Source: Georgenia sp. SYP-B2076 (GTDB lineage: Bacteria > Actinomycetota > Actinomycetes > Actinomycetales > Actinomycetaceae). Taken from it: 64,000 bases of DNA. Below are positions 8,665 to 21,628 of the stretch, one piece after another. The stretch covers positions 363,916 through 427,915 of the forward strand of contig NZ_RXOZ01000022.1 of the NCBI RefSeq assembly GCF_003991205.1, written 5' to 3'. Numbering within the stretch: position 1 is the stretch's first letter; the number at the start of each line of letters is the position of its first letter. The position numbers were made by a program, and so were the translations under genes. Below the pieces are notes generated by a model. It made no database searches. It was not told where the DNA came from and saw only the letters and a list, made by a program, of their open reading frames with translations.

Positions 8665-9467
8665 CCACCGCCGCGAGCCAGACCACCACCCACGCCGGCG
8701 CCCCCGACGGCGACCCGCTGCTCAGCGCCCGGGACGTCGTCGCCGGCTACCTGCCGGGGGTGAACATCCTGGGTGGCTGCAACCTCGAGGTCCACCCCGG
8801 TGAGCTGGTCGGCATCATCGGCCCCAACGGCGCGGGCAAGTCCACCCTCCTCAAGGCCCTCTTCGGCCTCGTGACGGTCCGGTCGGGCTCCGTGGTCCTG
8901 GACGGCGACGACATCACCAACGAGCGCGCCGACTCCCTCGTGCGCCGCGGCATCGGCTTCGTCCCGCAGAACAACAACGTGTTCCCCTCGCTGACCATCG
9001 AGGAGAACCTCCAGATGGGCCTCTACCAGTCGCCGGGGAGGTTCGCCGACCGCTTCGCGGCGATCGTCGACATCTTCCCCACCCTCGGCGACCGCCGGCG
9101 CCAGCGCGCCGGCTCCCTCTCCGGCGGGGAACGCCAGATGGTGGCGATGGCCCGCGCGCTGATGATGGACCCCTCGGTGCTGCTCCTGGACGAGCCGTCC
9201 GCGGGCCTGTCCCCCGTGCGCCAGGATGAGACGTTCATCCGCACCCGCAAGATCAACAAGGCCGGCGTCTCCATCGTCATCGTGGAGCAGAACGCCCGCC
9301 GGTGCCTGCAGATCTGCGACCGGGCCTACGTCCTGGACCAGGGCGCCAACGCCTACTCCGGCCGCGGCCGGGACCTCATGGACGACCCCAAGGTCGTCGA
9401 GCTCTATCTCGGCACCCTCGCCACCGACGTCGAGAAGGCCGACGCCGCCCGCCCGCCGGGGGCGTAG
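8661..9467 (+). CDS. livF: Branched-chain amino acid/amide ABC transporter ATPase LivF
   Basis: The 268-aa ATPase has Walker A GPNGAGKST, signature LSGGERQMVAMARAL, Walker B LLLDEPSAGLSP and an H-loop-equivalent VEQNARRCL, where the usual H is replaced by Q as in most LivF proteins. The start is the ATG overlapping livG's stop, preceded by GAGGAGG. It pairs with LivG under the LivH/LivM channel. The D-loop region after SAGLSP reads VRQDETFIRTRKIN, less canonical than most LivF. It is the last gene of the operon and converges on the binding-protein gene. Confidence 0.94.
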   Translation: MTTAASQTTTHAGAPDGDPLLSARDVVAGYLPGVNILGGCNLEVHPGELVGIIGPNGAGKSTLLKALFGLVTVRSGSVVLDGDDITNERADSLVRRGIGFVPQNNNVFPSLTIEENLQMGLYQSPGRFADRFAAIVDIFPTLGDRRRQRAGSLSGGERQMVAMARALMMDPSVLLLDEPSAGLSPVRQDETFIRTRKINKAGVSIVIVEQNARRCLQICDRAYVLDQGANAYSGRGRDLMDDPKVVELYLGTLATDVEKADAARPPGA

Positions 9468-9552
9468 CACCCACGGTCACGGCCCGGCACCCGGCGGCGC
9501 CGGGCACGCGTGAGGGGGGCGGGGCACGCGCGAGGACGGGGCCGGGCACGGA

Positions 9553-9582
9553 CGTGGCACGTGGCACGTGGCACGTGGCACG
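9553..9582. repeat. Four tandem copies of a 7-bp unit (CGTGGCA)
   Basis: The unit CGTGGCA is repeated four times without change between livF and the terminator hairpin, creating three CACGTG palindromes. It is non-coding and a likely slippage site. Confidence 0.8.
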
Positions 9583-9588
9583 CACGAC

Positions 9589-9623
9589 GGCGGGGCCCGG
9601 TGGTCGCCACCGGGGCCCCGCCC
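9589..9623. terminator. Bidirectional terminator between livF and the binding-protein gene
   Basis: Near-perfect 15-bp stem (GGCGGGGCCCGGTGG against its complement, with one bulged G) and a 3-4-nt loop between convergent genes. Confidence 0.7.
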
Positions 9624-9641
9624 TCGTCGCCGCGCCGCAGG

Positions 9642-10892
9642 TCAGCCGATCTCGCCGAACTCCGCCCGCTGGAAGGCGTTGTTGTTCTCGGCGTCGAAGA
9701 GGTAGATGCCGATGTTGGCGGCGGACGGGTCGTTGTCCGCGTTGAAGGGACCGCTGCCCGAGACGGACTTGTAGACGATCTCCTCGCCGTCCTCGAGGAG
9801 CTTGGCGCACTCCTCGAACCCGGTGCAGTCAGTGCCGCCGTCGGCGCCGGACACGGCCGCCATGTTGTCCTTGATGGTCGGCCCGTCGGTGGCGCCGCCG
9901 CGCACGGCCGCCAGGGCGGAGAGCACCGCGGCGTCGTAGGACTCGGCCGCGTAGTTGTAGTCCTTCAGGTCCGGGTCGACCTCCTTGAGCCGCGCCTGGA
10001 ACTCCTCGCTCGGGAAGGCGCCGGGCTGGGTGCCCTGGGCGCCCTCGAGGGTGCCGGGGTCGAAGTCGGCGCCGAAGTTCTGCAGGTTGCCGTCCACGAA
10101 GTAGACCTTGGACATGTCGAAACCCTGGTTGACGAGCTCGGCGATGATCAGCGGGGTCTGGGTCGTGAAGGTCACGATGGCGATGGCGTCCGGCGAGGTC
10201 GCCAGCGCGTTGCCCACGATCGTGGCGAAGTTCTGCTCGGTCGGGTCGAACTCCTCGCCGGGCTTGCCGTAGGTCACGGTGCCGCCGGCGCCCTCCACGA
10301 CGCCCTGGATGACGTCCCGCAGGCCGGTGCCGTAGTCCTCGTTGAAGACGAGGATGCCCAGGTTCGAGACGCCGTCGGCGAGGATGAGGTTGCCCAGCAC
10401 GTCGCCCTGGACGGTGTCCGGCGGAGCGGTGCGGAAGAAGAAGGGGCTGTACCCCGAGAGCGTCGCCGACGTGTTCGCCGGGGAGAACATCACCGTCTCG
10501 TCGCCGACGACGTCGTCGATGACGTTCAGCGTGACCTGCGAGGAGGCCGCGCCGATGATCACGGAGACGTTCTCGCTGAGCAGCTCGGTGACCGACTGCG
10601 TCGCCACCTGGGCGTTGTCGGCGTCCGAGGAGTCCTTGTGCGACGTCGTGACGTCGGCGCCGAGCACGCCGCCGGCCGCGTTGATCTCCTTCACCGCGAG
10701 GTCGACGCCCGCGATCTCGGGCGGTCCCAGCTGCGAGAGCGAACCCGTCTGGGGCAGCAGCGTGCCCAGGACCAGGCCCTTGCCGCCCTCGGCGGGCTCG
10801 CCCTCCCCCTCCGCGGACCCGCAGGCGGCGAGGGTGAGGGACACCGCCGCCGCCAGCGCGAGGGACCGGACCGCTGTTCTCCTGCGACTCAT
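9642..10892 (-). CDS. ABC transporter substrate-binding lipoprotein (LivJ/UrtA-like, type 1 periplasmic-binding fold)
   Basis: The 416-aa protein starts with a lipoprotein signal (hydrophobic stretch then lipobox LAAC at about residues 21-24) and continues as a type-1 periplasmic-binding fold: LGTLLPQTGSLSQLGPPEIAG, then IGAASSQVTLNVIDDV and SPANTSATLSG. It captures the ligand for the LivHMGF importer encoded next door on the opposite strand. It has its own promoter candidate (TACGTT, 10944-10939) and a GGAG Shine-Dalgarno before the ATG. The family binds branched-chain amino acids, urea or short amides; the ligand cannot be read off directly. Confidence 0.93.
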   Translation of the reverse strand: MSRRRTAVRSLALAAAVSLTLAACGSAEGEGEPAEGGKGLVLGTLLPQTGSLSQLGPPEIAGVDLAVKEINAAGGVLGADVTTSHKDSSDADNAQVATQSVTELLSENVSVIIGAASSQVTLNVIDDVVGDETVMFSPANTSATLSGYSPFFFRTAPPDTVQGDVLGNLILADGVSNLGILVFNEDYGTGLRDVIQGVVEGAGGTVTYGKPGEEFDPTEQNFATIVGNALATSPDAIAIVTFTTQTPLIIAELVNQGFDMSKVYFVDGNLQNFGADFDPGTLEGAQGTQPGAFPSEEFQARLKEVDPDLKDYNYAAESYDAAVLSALAAVRGGATDGPTIKDNMAAVSGADGGTDCTGFEECAKLLEDGEEIVYKSVSGSGPFNADNDPSAANIGIYLFDAENNNAFQRAEFGEIG

Positions 10893-10938
10893 ACCGTCTC
10901 CTTCGTCCGCAGCGCCCAGGTCACGCCGTCGTGGGAGA

Positions 10939-10960
10939 AACGTATTGGGGACATGTGTCC
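10939..10960 (-). promoter_or_regulatory. Candidate promoter and dyad for the binding lipoprotein gene
   Basis: TACGTT (10944-10939, minus strand) could be the -10 box. A GGACA-TG-TGTCC dyad at 10949-10960 overlaps the spacer between -35 and -10, a common repressor position. Confidence 0.35.
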
Positions 10961-11104
10961 GTGTCCTGGAATTCGCGACCGGACCATCACGGAACGGTCA
11001 CGATTGCGGCGCCGGTCGGGGCGGCCGGGCGCTCCTGGGCGCGCACGCACGCCCCGCCGGCGCGGGCCGTGCGAGGGGACGGACCGTGCGAGGGCGCGGG
11101 CCGA

Positions 11105-11148
11105 CGACGCAGGCCCGGCCCTCCAGAAGGAGGGCCGGGCCTGCGTCG
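11105..11148 (-). terminator. Perfect 20-bp-stem terminator of the PdtaR-like gene
   Basis: 20 perfectly paired bases on each side of an AGAA tetraloop, ending 12 nt after the stop codon. This is one of the longest perfect stems in the window. No T-tract. Confidence 0.8.
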
Positions 11149-11160
11149 ACGGGCGTGGGC

Positions 11161-11868
11161 CTACTTGGAGCCGACCTGCTCGATGACGGCGTCGGCCACC
11201 TCGCGCATGGTGAGGCGGCGGTCCATGGACGTCTTCTGGATCCACCGGAAGGCCTCGGGCTCGGACAGGCCCATCTTCGTCATGAGCAGCCCCTTGGCGC
11301 GGTCCACGCGCTTGCGGGTCTCGAACTGCTCGGACAGCGAGGCGACCTCCGCCTCGAGCGAGGTGATCTCCTGGTGGCGCGAGATCGCAATCTCGACGGC
11401 GGGAAGCAGGTCGGCCGGGGTGAACGGCTTGACGACGTAGGCCATGGCCCCCGCGTCGCGCGCCCGCTCCACGAGCTCCTTCTGCGAGAACGCCGTGAGC
11501 ATCACGACCGCGCACGTACGGCCCGCGATGATCCGCTCGGCGGCGGTGATGCCGTCCATGACGGGCATCTTGACGTCCATGACGACGACGTCGGGCTCGA
11601 GCTCCGTGGCCAGGCGCACCGCGGCCTCCCCGTCGGCGGCCTCCCCGACGACGTCGAACCCGGCGTCGTTCAGGCTCTCGACGATGTCCAGGCGGATGAG
11701 GGTCTCGTCCTCGGCGACGACCACGCGGCGCCGACCGACGGCCTCCTGCCTCGCGCCGGCCTCCGGGCCGGGCAGCTCGACGGCGTCAGCGGCGGGGTTC
11801 TCCGGTGCGTCGTCGCTGGAGGTGGCCGCGTCGCCACTGGTGGGAGCTTCGGTCTGCTTGTCTGTCAC
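11161..11868 (-). CDS. pdtaR: PdtaR-like response regulator with ANTAR RNA-binding domain
   Basis: Residues 48-165 are a receiver domain with acidic pocket VVAEDE, phospho-acceptor Asp98 in VVMDVKMP, and LTAFSQ and VVKPF for the switch Thr and Lys. Residues about 178-233 are an ANTAR domain (RKRVDRAKGLLMTKMG, then MDRRLTMREVADAV). The whole matches Mycobacterium PdtaR (Rv1626), which when phosphorylated binds paired hairpins in mRNA and causes antitermination. The first 47 residues are a disordered acidic tail. The GTG is placed 7 nt after TACGCT; extending upstream would run across a tRNA gene. The partner kinase (PdtaS) is not in the window. Confidence 0.93.
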   Translation of the reverse strand: MTDKQTEAPTSGDAATSSDDAPENPAADAVELPGPEAGARQEAVGRRRVVVAEDETLIRLDIVESLNDAGFDVVGEAADGEAAVRLATELEPDVVVMDVKMPVMDGITAAERIIAGRTCAVVMLTAFSQKELVERARDAGAMAYVVKPFTPADLLPAVEIAISRHQEITSLEAEVASLSEQFETRKRVDRAKGLLMTKMGLSEPEAFRWIQKTSMDRRLTMREVADAVIEQVGSK

Positions 11869-11875
11869 GCGTGCA

Positions 11876-11881
11876 AGCGTA
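11876..11881 (-). promoter_or_regulatory. -10 box of the PdtaR-like gene (leaderless)
   Basis: TACGCT, 7 nt before the GTG codon. Confidence 0.5.
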
Positions 11882-11977
11882 TAGCCCGTGAGGCTCCCGG
11901 GCAGCCCTGCCCCCCGGTCACGTGACACGGTTAACACCCCGTCCCCGGCACCCCCGTGGGATCCGGCGGCCGGACGG

Positions 11978-12059
11978 TGCTCCCGGCGGGACTCGAACCC
12001 GCACGCCTCGCGGCGCCGCATTTTGAGTGCGGTGTGTCTGCCAGTTCCACCACAGGAGC
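11978..12059 (-). tRNA. tRNA-Leu (anticodon CAA)
   Basis: Read on the minus strand: acceptor GCTCCTG pairs with CGGGAGC, the T-arm is GCGGGTTCGAGTCCCGC, and the anticodon stem CCGCA/TGCGG encloses loop CTCAAAA, giving anticodon CAA (UUG codons). A long variable arm confirms a class II tRNA. The CCA end is not encoded. Confidence 0.95.
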
Positions 12060-12073
12060 GTGTTGCGGGCCTC

Positions 12074-12079
12074 AGGCTA
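12074..12079 (-). promoter_or_regulatory. -10 box for tRNA-Leu(CAA)
   Basis: TAGCCT ends 14 nt before the tRNA 5' end, leaving a short leader for RNase P. Confidence 0.45.
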
Positions 12080-12177
12080 GCGCGGCCCGCGGGGTGCCCG
12101 TGCCACCGTCCGCGCCGGCACGTGCGCGAGACCGGCGGCCCGGCGAGGAGGGCCGGCGCGGATGCGCGCCGCGGCGC

Positions 12178-12474
12178 CTACGAGCTGGCGACGCCGATCG
12201 TCGCCAGCAGGGCCGCGAAACCGCCGGCCCACGCCGCCAGCGTGATCCACCGCCGGCCCGGGGAGGCGCTGTTGCCGAGCTCCACCGCCCCGCACACGGC
12301 CGCCGCCACCCCCAGGGGGATGGCGGCGAGCTCGGCGACGACCCACGGCGAGACCCGCCACCCCGCGGGGACGCCCACGGGGATGGCCCCGCCGAGGACC
12401 CAGGAGAAGGACAACAGCCAGCACACCACGCTCGCGGCCGCCAGTGCGACCGTCCACCGCGCGACGCCGGTCAT
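12178..12474 (-). CDS. Small membrane protein of unknown function
   Basis: The 98-aa product has three hydrophobic segments (about residues 8-30, 45-65 and 75-95) joined by short loops. No family is recognised. A GGGAGGGACG Shine-Dalgarno precedes the ATG and the gene starts 33 nt downstream of the pyk stop codon on the same strand, so it is probably the second gene of a pyk transcript. Third-position GC is as high as in its neighbours, supporting a real gene. Confidence 0.6.
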   Translation of the reverse strand: MTGVARWTVALAAASVVCWLLSFSWVLGGAIPVGVPAGWRVSPWVVAELAAIPLGVAAAVCGAVELGNSASPGRRWITLAAWAGGFAALLATIGVASS

Positions 12475-12507
12475 CGTCCCTCCCCCGGCCCGGTCCTCGG
12501 GTTGAGA

Positions 12508-13932
12508 TCAGGCCTTGGTGTAGGTCTCCCCGATCTTGTGCATGCGGATCGAATTGGTCGAGCCGACCTTGCCCGGGGGCATCCCGGCGACGATGACGAC
12601 CCGGTCGCCCTCCTCCGCCAGACCGGTGGTCTGCAGGAGCTGGTCGACCTGGTTGACCATGTCGTCGGTGTGGCTGACCTCGGGCACGGTGTACGTCTGC
12701 GCGCCCCACGTCAGCGCGAGGGTGTTGCGCACGTCGGTCGACGGCGTGAAGGCGAGCAGCGGGATGGGCGAGCGCAGGCGGGACATCCGGCGCGCGGAGT
12801 CACCGGACTGGGTGAAGGTGACGAGGTACTTGACCTCGAGCATCTCGCCGATCTCGGCGGCCGCGCGGGTGATGACGCCGCCGCGCGTGTGCGGGCTGGA
12901 CCCCAGCGGGGCGATCCGCTCGCCGCCGTTCTCCTCGGTGTTCTCCACGATGCGCGCCATGGTCCGCACGGTCTCGATGGGGTACGCGCCCACGGACGTC
13001 TCGGCGGAGAGCATGACCGCGTCGGCGCCGTCGAGGATCGCGTTGGCGACGTCGGAGGCCTCGGCCCGGGTGGGACGGGGGTTCGTGATCATCGACTCGA
13101 GCATCTGGGTGGCGACGATGACGGGCTTGGCGTTGCGGCGGGCGAGCTCGATCGCGCGCTTCTGGACGAGCGGGACCTGCTCGAGCGGCAGCTCCACGCC
13201 GAGGTCCCCGCGGGCGACCATGATGCCGTCGAAGGCGTCGACGACCTCGACGAGGTTCTCGACGGCCTGCGGCTTCTCGACCTTCGCGATGACCGGGACG
13301 CGGCGTCCCTCCTCGTCCATGATCGCGTGGACGTCCTCGACGTCGGCGGCGGAGCGCACGAAGGACAGGGCGATGAGGTCCGCGCCGATGCGCAGGGCCC
13401 AGCGGAGGTCCTCCTTGTCCTTCTCGGACAGGGCGGGCACGTTCACCGCGACGCCGGGGAGGTTGAGGCCCTTGTGGTTGGAGACGTCGCCGGCCACCTC
13501 CACGCGGGTGACGACGCGGGGGCCGTCCACCTCGAGGACGCGCACCGCGACCTTGCCGTCGTCGATGAGGATGCGGTCGCCCGGGTGGCAGTCGCCGGGC
13601 AGGCCCTTGTAGGTGGTTGAGGCGAGCTCGGCGGTGCCGGAGACGTCCTCGGTGGTGATGGTGAAGGTGTCGCCCTCGTGGAGCGCGACCTTCCCGTCGG
13701 CGAAGTTGCCCAGCCGGATCTTCGGGCCCTGGAGGTCGACGAGCACCGCGATGGCCCGGCCGGAGGCCTGCGCGGCGGCGCGCACGTTGCGGTAGACCGC
13801 CTCGTGCTCCTCCACGGCTCCGTGGCTCCGGTTGATCCGGGCGACGTCCATGCCGGCGTCGACCAGCTCCTGGACCTTCTCGGGGGACTCTGTTGCGGGG
13901 CCGAGGGTGGCCACGATCTTCGCTCTGCGCAT
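12508..13932 (-). CDS. pyk: Pyruvate kinase
   Basis: The 474-aa protein matches bacterial pyruvate kinase length. It starts MRRAKIVATLGPATESPEK, contains the metal/PEP-binding VARGDLGVELPLEQVP and the active-site MLESMITNPRPTRAE stretch, and ends in the allosteric C-domain. It converts phosphoenolpyruvate and ADP to pyruvate and ATP in glycolysis. A TAGGCT box 7 nt upstream of the ATG indicates a leaderless transcript independent of the preceding gltBD operon, whose terminator lies between. Confidence 0.97.
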   Translation of the reverse strand: MRRAKIVATLGPATESPEKVQELVDAGMDVARINRSHGAVEEHEAVYRNVRAAAQASGRAIAVLVDLQGPKIRLGNFADGKVALHEGDTFTITTEDVSGTAELASTTYKGLPGDCHPGDRILIDDGKVAVRVLEVDGPRVVTRVEVAGDVSNHKGLNLPGVAVNVPALSEKDKEDLRWALRIGADLIALSFVRSAADVEDVHAIMDEEGRRVPVIAKVEKPQAVENLVEVVDAFDGIMVARGDLGVELPLEQVPLVQKRAIELARRNAKPVIVATQMLESMITNPRPTRAEASDVANAILDGADAVMLSAETSVGAYPIETVRTMARIVENTEENGGERIAPLGSSPHTRGGVITRAAAEIGEMLEVKYLVTFTQSGDSARRMSRLRSPIPLLAFTPSTDVRNTLALTWGAQTYTVPEVSHTDDMVNQVDQLLQTTGLAEEGDRVVIVAGMPPGKVGSTNSIRMHKIGETYTKA

Positions 13933-13939
13933 GGTCCCC

Positions 13940-13945
13940 AGCCTA
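13940..13945 (-). promoter_or_regulatory. -10 box of pyk (leaderless)
   Basis: TAGGCT, 7 nt before the ATG codon. Confidence 0.55.
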
Positions 13946-14002
13946 GAGCCTGGAGGTCCCAGGCCGCCCGCGCGAGGTCCCGGGTGCCACGAGTTGCCTC
14001 GC

Positions 14003-14069
14003 CGGCCCGGCGGTCCCCGGGCGGCCGCCCGCGCCCCCCGGCGGCCCCGGGGCAGGGACCGCCGGGCCG
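14003..14069 (-). terminator. Terminator of the gltBD operon
   Basis: 15-bp perfect stem (14003-14017 with 14055-14069); the 37-nt loop is itself GC-palindromic (CCCCGG near both ends). It lies 29 nt beyond the gltD stop and upstream of the pyk promoter. Confidence 0.65.
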
Positions 14070-14097
14070 CCGGGGGGTGCGGTGGCGGCGGCGCCGC

Positions 14098-15574
14098 TCA
14101 GGCGGACACGGACACCGTGGAGGGCAGGATCGGGGCCGGAAGCTCGGTCTCCCCGCGCAGGAACGCGTCGACGGAGGACGCCGCGGAGCGCCCCTCCGCG
14201 ATCGCCCAGACGATGAGGGACTGGCCCCGTCCGGCGTCACCGGCCACGTAGACGCCGGGCACCGAGGTGGCGAAACTCTCATCGCGCACCACCCGCCCGC
14301 GGTGGTCCAGCTCCAGGCCGAGCTGCTCGACCAGGCCGGTGCGCGGCACGCCGGTGAAGCCGAGGGCGAGGAGCACCAGCTGGGCGGGGATGACCCGCTC
14401 GGTGCCCTCGACCGGCACGGTCTGCCCGGACGTGCGGTCCACGTCCACCAGGCGCAGGTGCGTGACCTGCCCCTCGCCGGCCGAGCCGTCGGAGAGGAAC
14501 TCGACGGTGGAGCTGGCGTAGAGGCGCTCACCGTTCTCCTCGTGCGAGGTCGAGACCCGGTAGACCTTCGGGTAGGTCGGCCAGGGCTGGTTCTCGGGCC
14601 GGTCGCCGGAGGGCAGCGGGTTGATGTCGATCTGGGTGACCGACCGGGCCCGCTGGCGCGTGGCGGTGCCGAGGCAGTCCGACCCGGTGTCGCCGCCGCC
14701 GATGATGACGACGTCCTTGCCCTCGGCGAGGACCTGGCCGGGCACGTCCTGGCCGTCCACCGCCCGGTTGGCCTGGACGAGGTACTCCATGGCGGGGTGG
14801 ATCCCGCCCAGGTCGCGTCCGGGCACGCCCAGCTCGCGGGGGACGGTCGAGCCCATGGCGAGGACCACGGCGTCGTAGCGCTCGAGGAGGTCCTGCCCGC
14901 TGAGCGAGCCGGGTCCCGGGCCGCCGACGTCGACGGAGGGACGGAAGCGGGTGCCCTCGGCCTCCATCTGCGCGAGGCGGCGCGTGACCTGGTCCTTCTC
15001 CATCTTGAAGTCCGGGATGCCGTAGGTGAGCAGCCCGCCGATCTGGTCGTCCTTCTCGTACACGGCGACCGTGTGCCCCGCGCGGGTGAGCTGCTGCGCG
15101 GCGGCGAGGCCCGCGGGGCCGGAGCCGATGACGGCGACCGTGTACCCCGTGAGCCGCTGGGGGATGCGCGGCCGGACGAGGCCCAGCTCCCAGGCGTTGT
15201 CGGCGATGGACTGCTCGATGTTCTTGATCGTCACCGGCGGCTGGTTGATGCCCAGCACGCACGCCGTCTCGCAGGGGGCCGGGCACAGGCGCCCGGTCCA
15301 CTCCGGGAAGTTGTTCGTCGCGTGCAGGCGTTCGATCGCGCCCTGCCAGTCCTCGTGGCGGGTGAGCTCGTTCCACTCCGGGATGAGGTTGCCCAGCGGG
15401 CAGCCGTTGTGGCAGAACGGCACGCCGCAGTCCATGCAGCGGCTGGCCTGCCGGGTGAGCGCCGCGGCGTCCTCCGCGCGGCGCTCGTAGACCTCGTGGA
15501 AGTCCATGATGCGCACCGGGACCGGCCGGCGCTTCGGGAGCTCGCGCTCGGTGTACTGCATGAATCCGCGCGGG

Positions 15575-15582
<8 letters not shown>
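14098..15582 (-). CDS. gltD: Glutamate synthase small (beta) subunit
   Basis: The 494-aa protein has the N-terminal iron-sulfur cysteines ([29 protein letters not shown]), an FAD-binding [13 protein letters not shown] and an NADPH-binding GGGDTGSDC. It passes electrons from NADPH to GltB. The GTG start begins [20 protein letters not shown], which matches actinobacterial GltD N-termini, and overlaps the gltB stop by 8 nt, so the two are translationally coupled. Confidence 0.97.
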
Positions 15583-20146
<4,564 letters not shown>

Positions 20147-20509
20147 CCGGGTGTCGTCCTCACCGCGAGGCGCCCAGAAGGCTCCCCGCATCGTCGAGCA
20201 AGTGATGCCGGTGGGGCGCCGTCGTCCCTCGGGTGCCGCGATATTACTCGCTGATGACCAGTGCGAAACACAAGGTGTCCACATGCTTGACACTCGACGG
20301 CGTGACGCCGGAACGCCCGTACGACGGCGCGCTCCGTTCCAGAGAAATGCCTGGCCGCCGCACCTGTCAAGAGGAGGGCAGGCGCGGCCCGCGCGAGCGG
20401 GTCAGCGACCGGGTCACGGGACGGCGGCCGGGGGCGCGGGCCGGCCGCCTCCGGCGCGGGTCGGCCGCCTCCGGCGCGGGTCGGCCGCCTCAGGCGCGGG
20501 CGGGGCGCC
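20147..20509. other. Intergenic region between gltB and lgt
   Basis: 363 bp without a convincing gene. The gltB-proximal half is unusually AT-rich for this genome and holds promoter-like elements; the distal part is GC-rich and merges into a tandem repeat that runs into the lgt 3' end. Short open frames here have no recognisable product. Confidence 0.6.
20241..20293 (-). promoter_or_regulatory. Candidate gltB promoter with upstream GTGTC-N9-GACAC dyad
   Basis: TAATAT (20246-20241, minus strand) is a near-consensus -10 box, with TTTCGC 16 nt upstream as a weak -35. A GTGTC-N9-GACAC inverted repeat (20275-20293) lies just upstream of the -35, where an activator could bind. No known nitrogen-regulator site (GlnR) is evident to me. 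Confidence 0.4.
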
Positions 20510-20520
20510 TCAGGCGCGGA
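20441..20520. repeat. Four tandem copies of a 20-bp unit at the lgt 3' end
   Basis: Unit cggccgcctccggcgcgggt with small changes, starting at 20441, 20461, 20481 and 20501. The last copy holds the palindrome GCGCCT-C-AGGCGC and overlaps the lgt stop codon. It probably acts as a multi-hairpin transcript end. Confidence 0.8.
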
Positions 20521-21580
20521 CGGGACCGTGCCCGGAACCGGTGCCCTGCGCCGGCCCGCGTCCGGTGGCCCCGTCGTCGGCGACGGCCTCCTCGGCGGCG
20601 TCGGCCTTCTCAGCGGCGGAGTCCGTGGATGCGGCTGCTGCGTCCGTCGACGGGACGGAGCCCGTGGATGCCGCGACGGTTGCGCCCGCGGACGCGTCCA
20701 CGTCGTCGTCGTGCGGCTCACGGCCGGGCAGCCACAGGCTGTCCGCCTGGCCGCGGGTCCGGGCCCCGACCACCACGAAGACCACGAGGGCGACGAGGAA
20801 GATGACGATCGAGGTCCAGACGTTCAGCCGGAGCCCGAGGACCATCTCGGCCTCGTCGATCCGAAGCATCTCGATCCAGACCCGGCCGAGCGTGTAGAGC
20901 ATGACGTAGAGCCAGAACACCCGGCCGTGGCCCAGCCGGAAGCGCCGCTCCGCCCACACCAGCACGGCCACCATGGCCAGGTTCCAGAGCATCTCGTAGA
21001 GGAAGGTGGGATGGAACAGCGTGCCGGGCGCGGCTCCGGCGACGAGGTGGGCGTCGTCGATCTCCAGGCCCCAGGGCAGCGTGGTGGGCCTGCCGTAGAG
21101 CTCCTGGTTGAAGTAGTTCCCCAGCCGCCCGACGGCCTGCGCGACGAGCAGGCCGGGGGCGAGCGCGTCGGCGAAGGGGGCCAGCCGCAGGCCGCGGCGC
21201 CGCAGGCCGATCCAGGCGCCCACCGCGCCGAGGGCCACAGCCCCCCAGATGCCCAGGCCCCCGTTCCAGATGGCGAACGCGTTCCAGGGGTTCCCGTCCG
21301 GCCCGAAGTACGGGTCCGGCGTGGTGAGGACGTGATACAACCGTGCGCCGACGATCCCGAAGGGCACCATCCAGAAGACGACGTCGACCGCCGTGTCCTT
21401 GGGGCCGCCCTTGGCGGTGTAGCGCCGGTCGAGGATCCACCAGGCGAAGATCCCGCCGAGGAGGATGGCGATCGCGTACGCGCGCAGCGGCACCGGCCCG
21501 AGGTGCCACACGCCCTGCGAGGGGCTCGGGATCCCGGAGGGGAGCAGGCCGGGCGCGGAGGCGAGGAGGTCGGGGAGCAC
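20510..21580 (-). CDS. lgt: Prolipoprotein diacylglyceryl transferase
   Basis: The 356-aa inner-membrane enzyme has seven membrane segments and the Lgt signature GRLGNYFNQELYGRPT near residue 150, with further conserved stretches DRRYTAKGG and GGLGIWGA. It moves diacylglycerol from phosphatidylglycerol onto the lipobox cysteine of prolipoproteins, such as the FKBP and solute-binding lipoproteins of this window. A C-terminal tail of about 75 low-complexity residues (Ala/Asp/Ser/Gly) exceeds E. coli Lgt but is usual in actinobacteria. The GTG start lies 6 nt after TACGCT, suggesting its own leaderless promoter although it follows trpA closely. Confidence 0.95.
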   Translation of the reverse strand: MLPDLLASAPGLLPSGIPSPSQGVWHLGPVPLRAYAIAILLGGIFAWWILDRRYTAKGGPKDTAVDVVFWMVPFGIVGARLYHVLTTPDPYFGPDGNPWNAFAIWNGGLGIWGAVALGAVGAWIGLRRRGLRLAPFADALAPGLLVAQAVGRLGNYFNQELYGRPTTLPWGLEIDDAHLVAGAAPGTLFHPTFLYEMLWNLAMVAVLVWAERRFRLGHGRVFWLYVMLYTLGRVWIEMLRIDEAEMVLGLRLNVWTSIVIFLVALVVFVVVGARTRGQADSLWLPGREPHDDDVDASAGATVAASTGSVPSTDAAAASTDSAAEKADAAEEAVADDGATGRGPAQGTGSGHGPVRA

Positions 21581-21586
21581 CTGCGC

Positions 21587-21592
21587 AGCGTA
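21587..21592 (-). promoter_or_regulatory. -10 box of lgt (leaderless)
   Basis: TACGCT, 6 nt before the GTG codon, inside the 48-bp gap after trpA. Confidence 0.5.
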
Positions 21593-21628
21593 CTGGTCCG
21601 GTGCCGCGGCGAGCCGCCGCGTCCGGGC

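Noticed and set aside
11869..12021. N-terminal extension of the PdtaR-like gene
   Set aside because: It would read through tRNA-Leu(CAA) and has no homology; GTG 11868 with TACGCT 7 nt upstream fits better.
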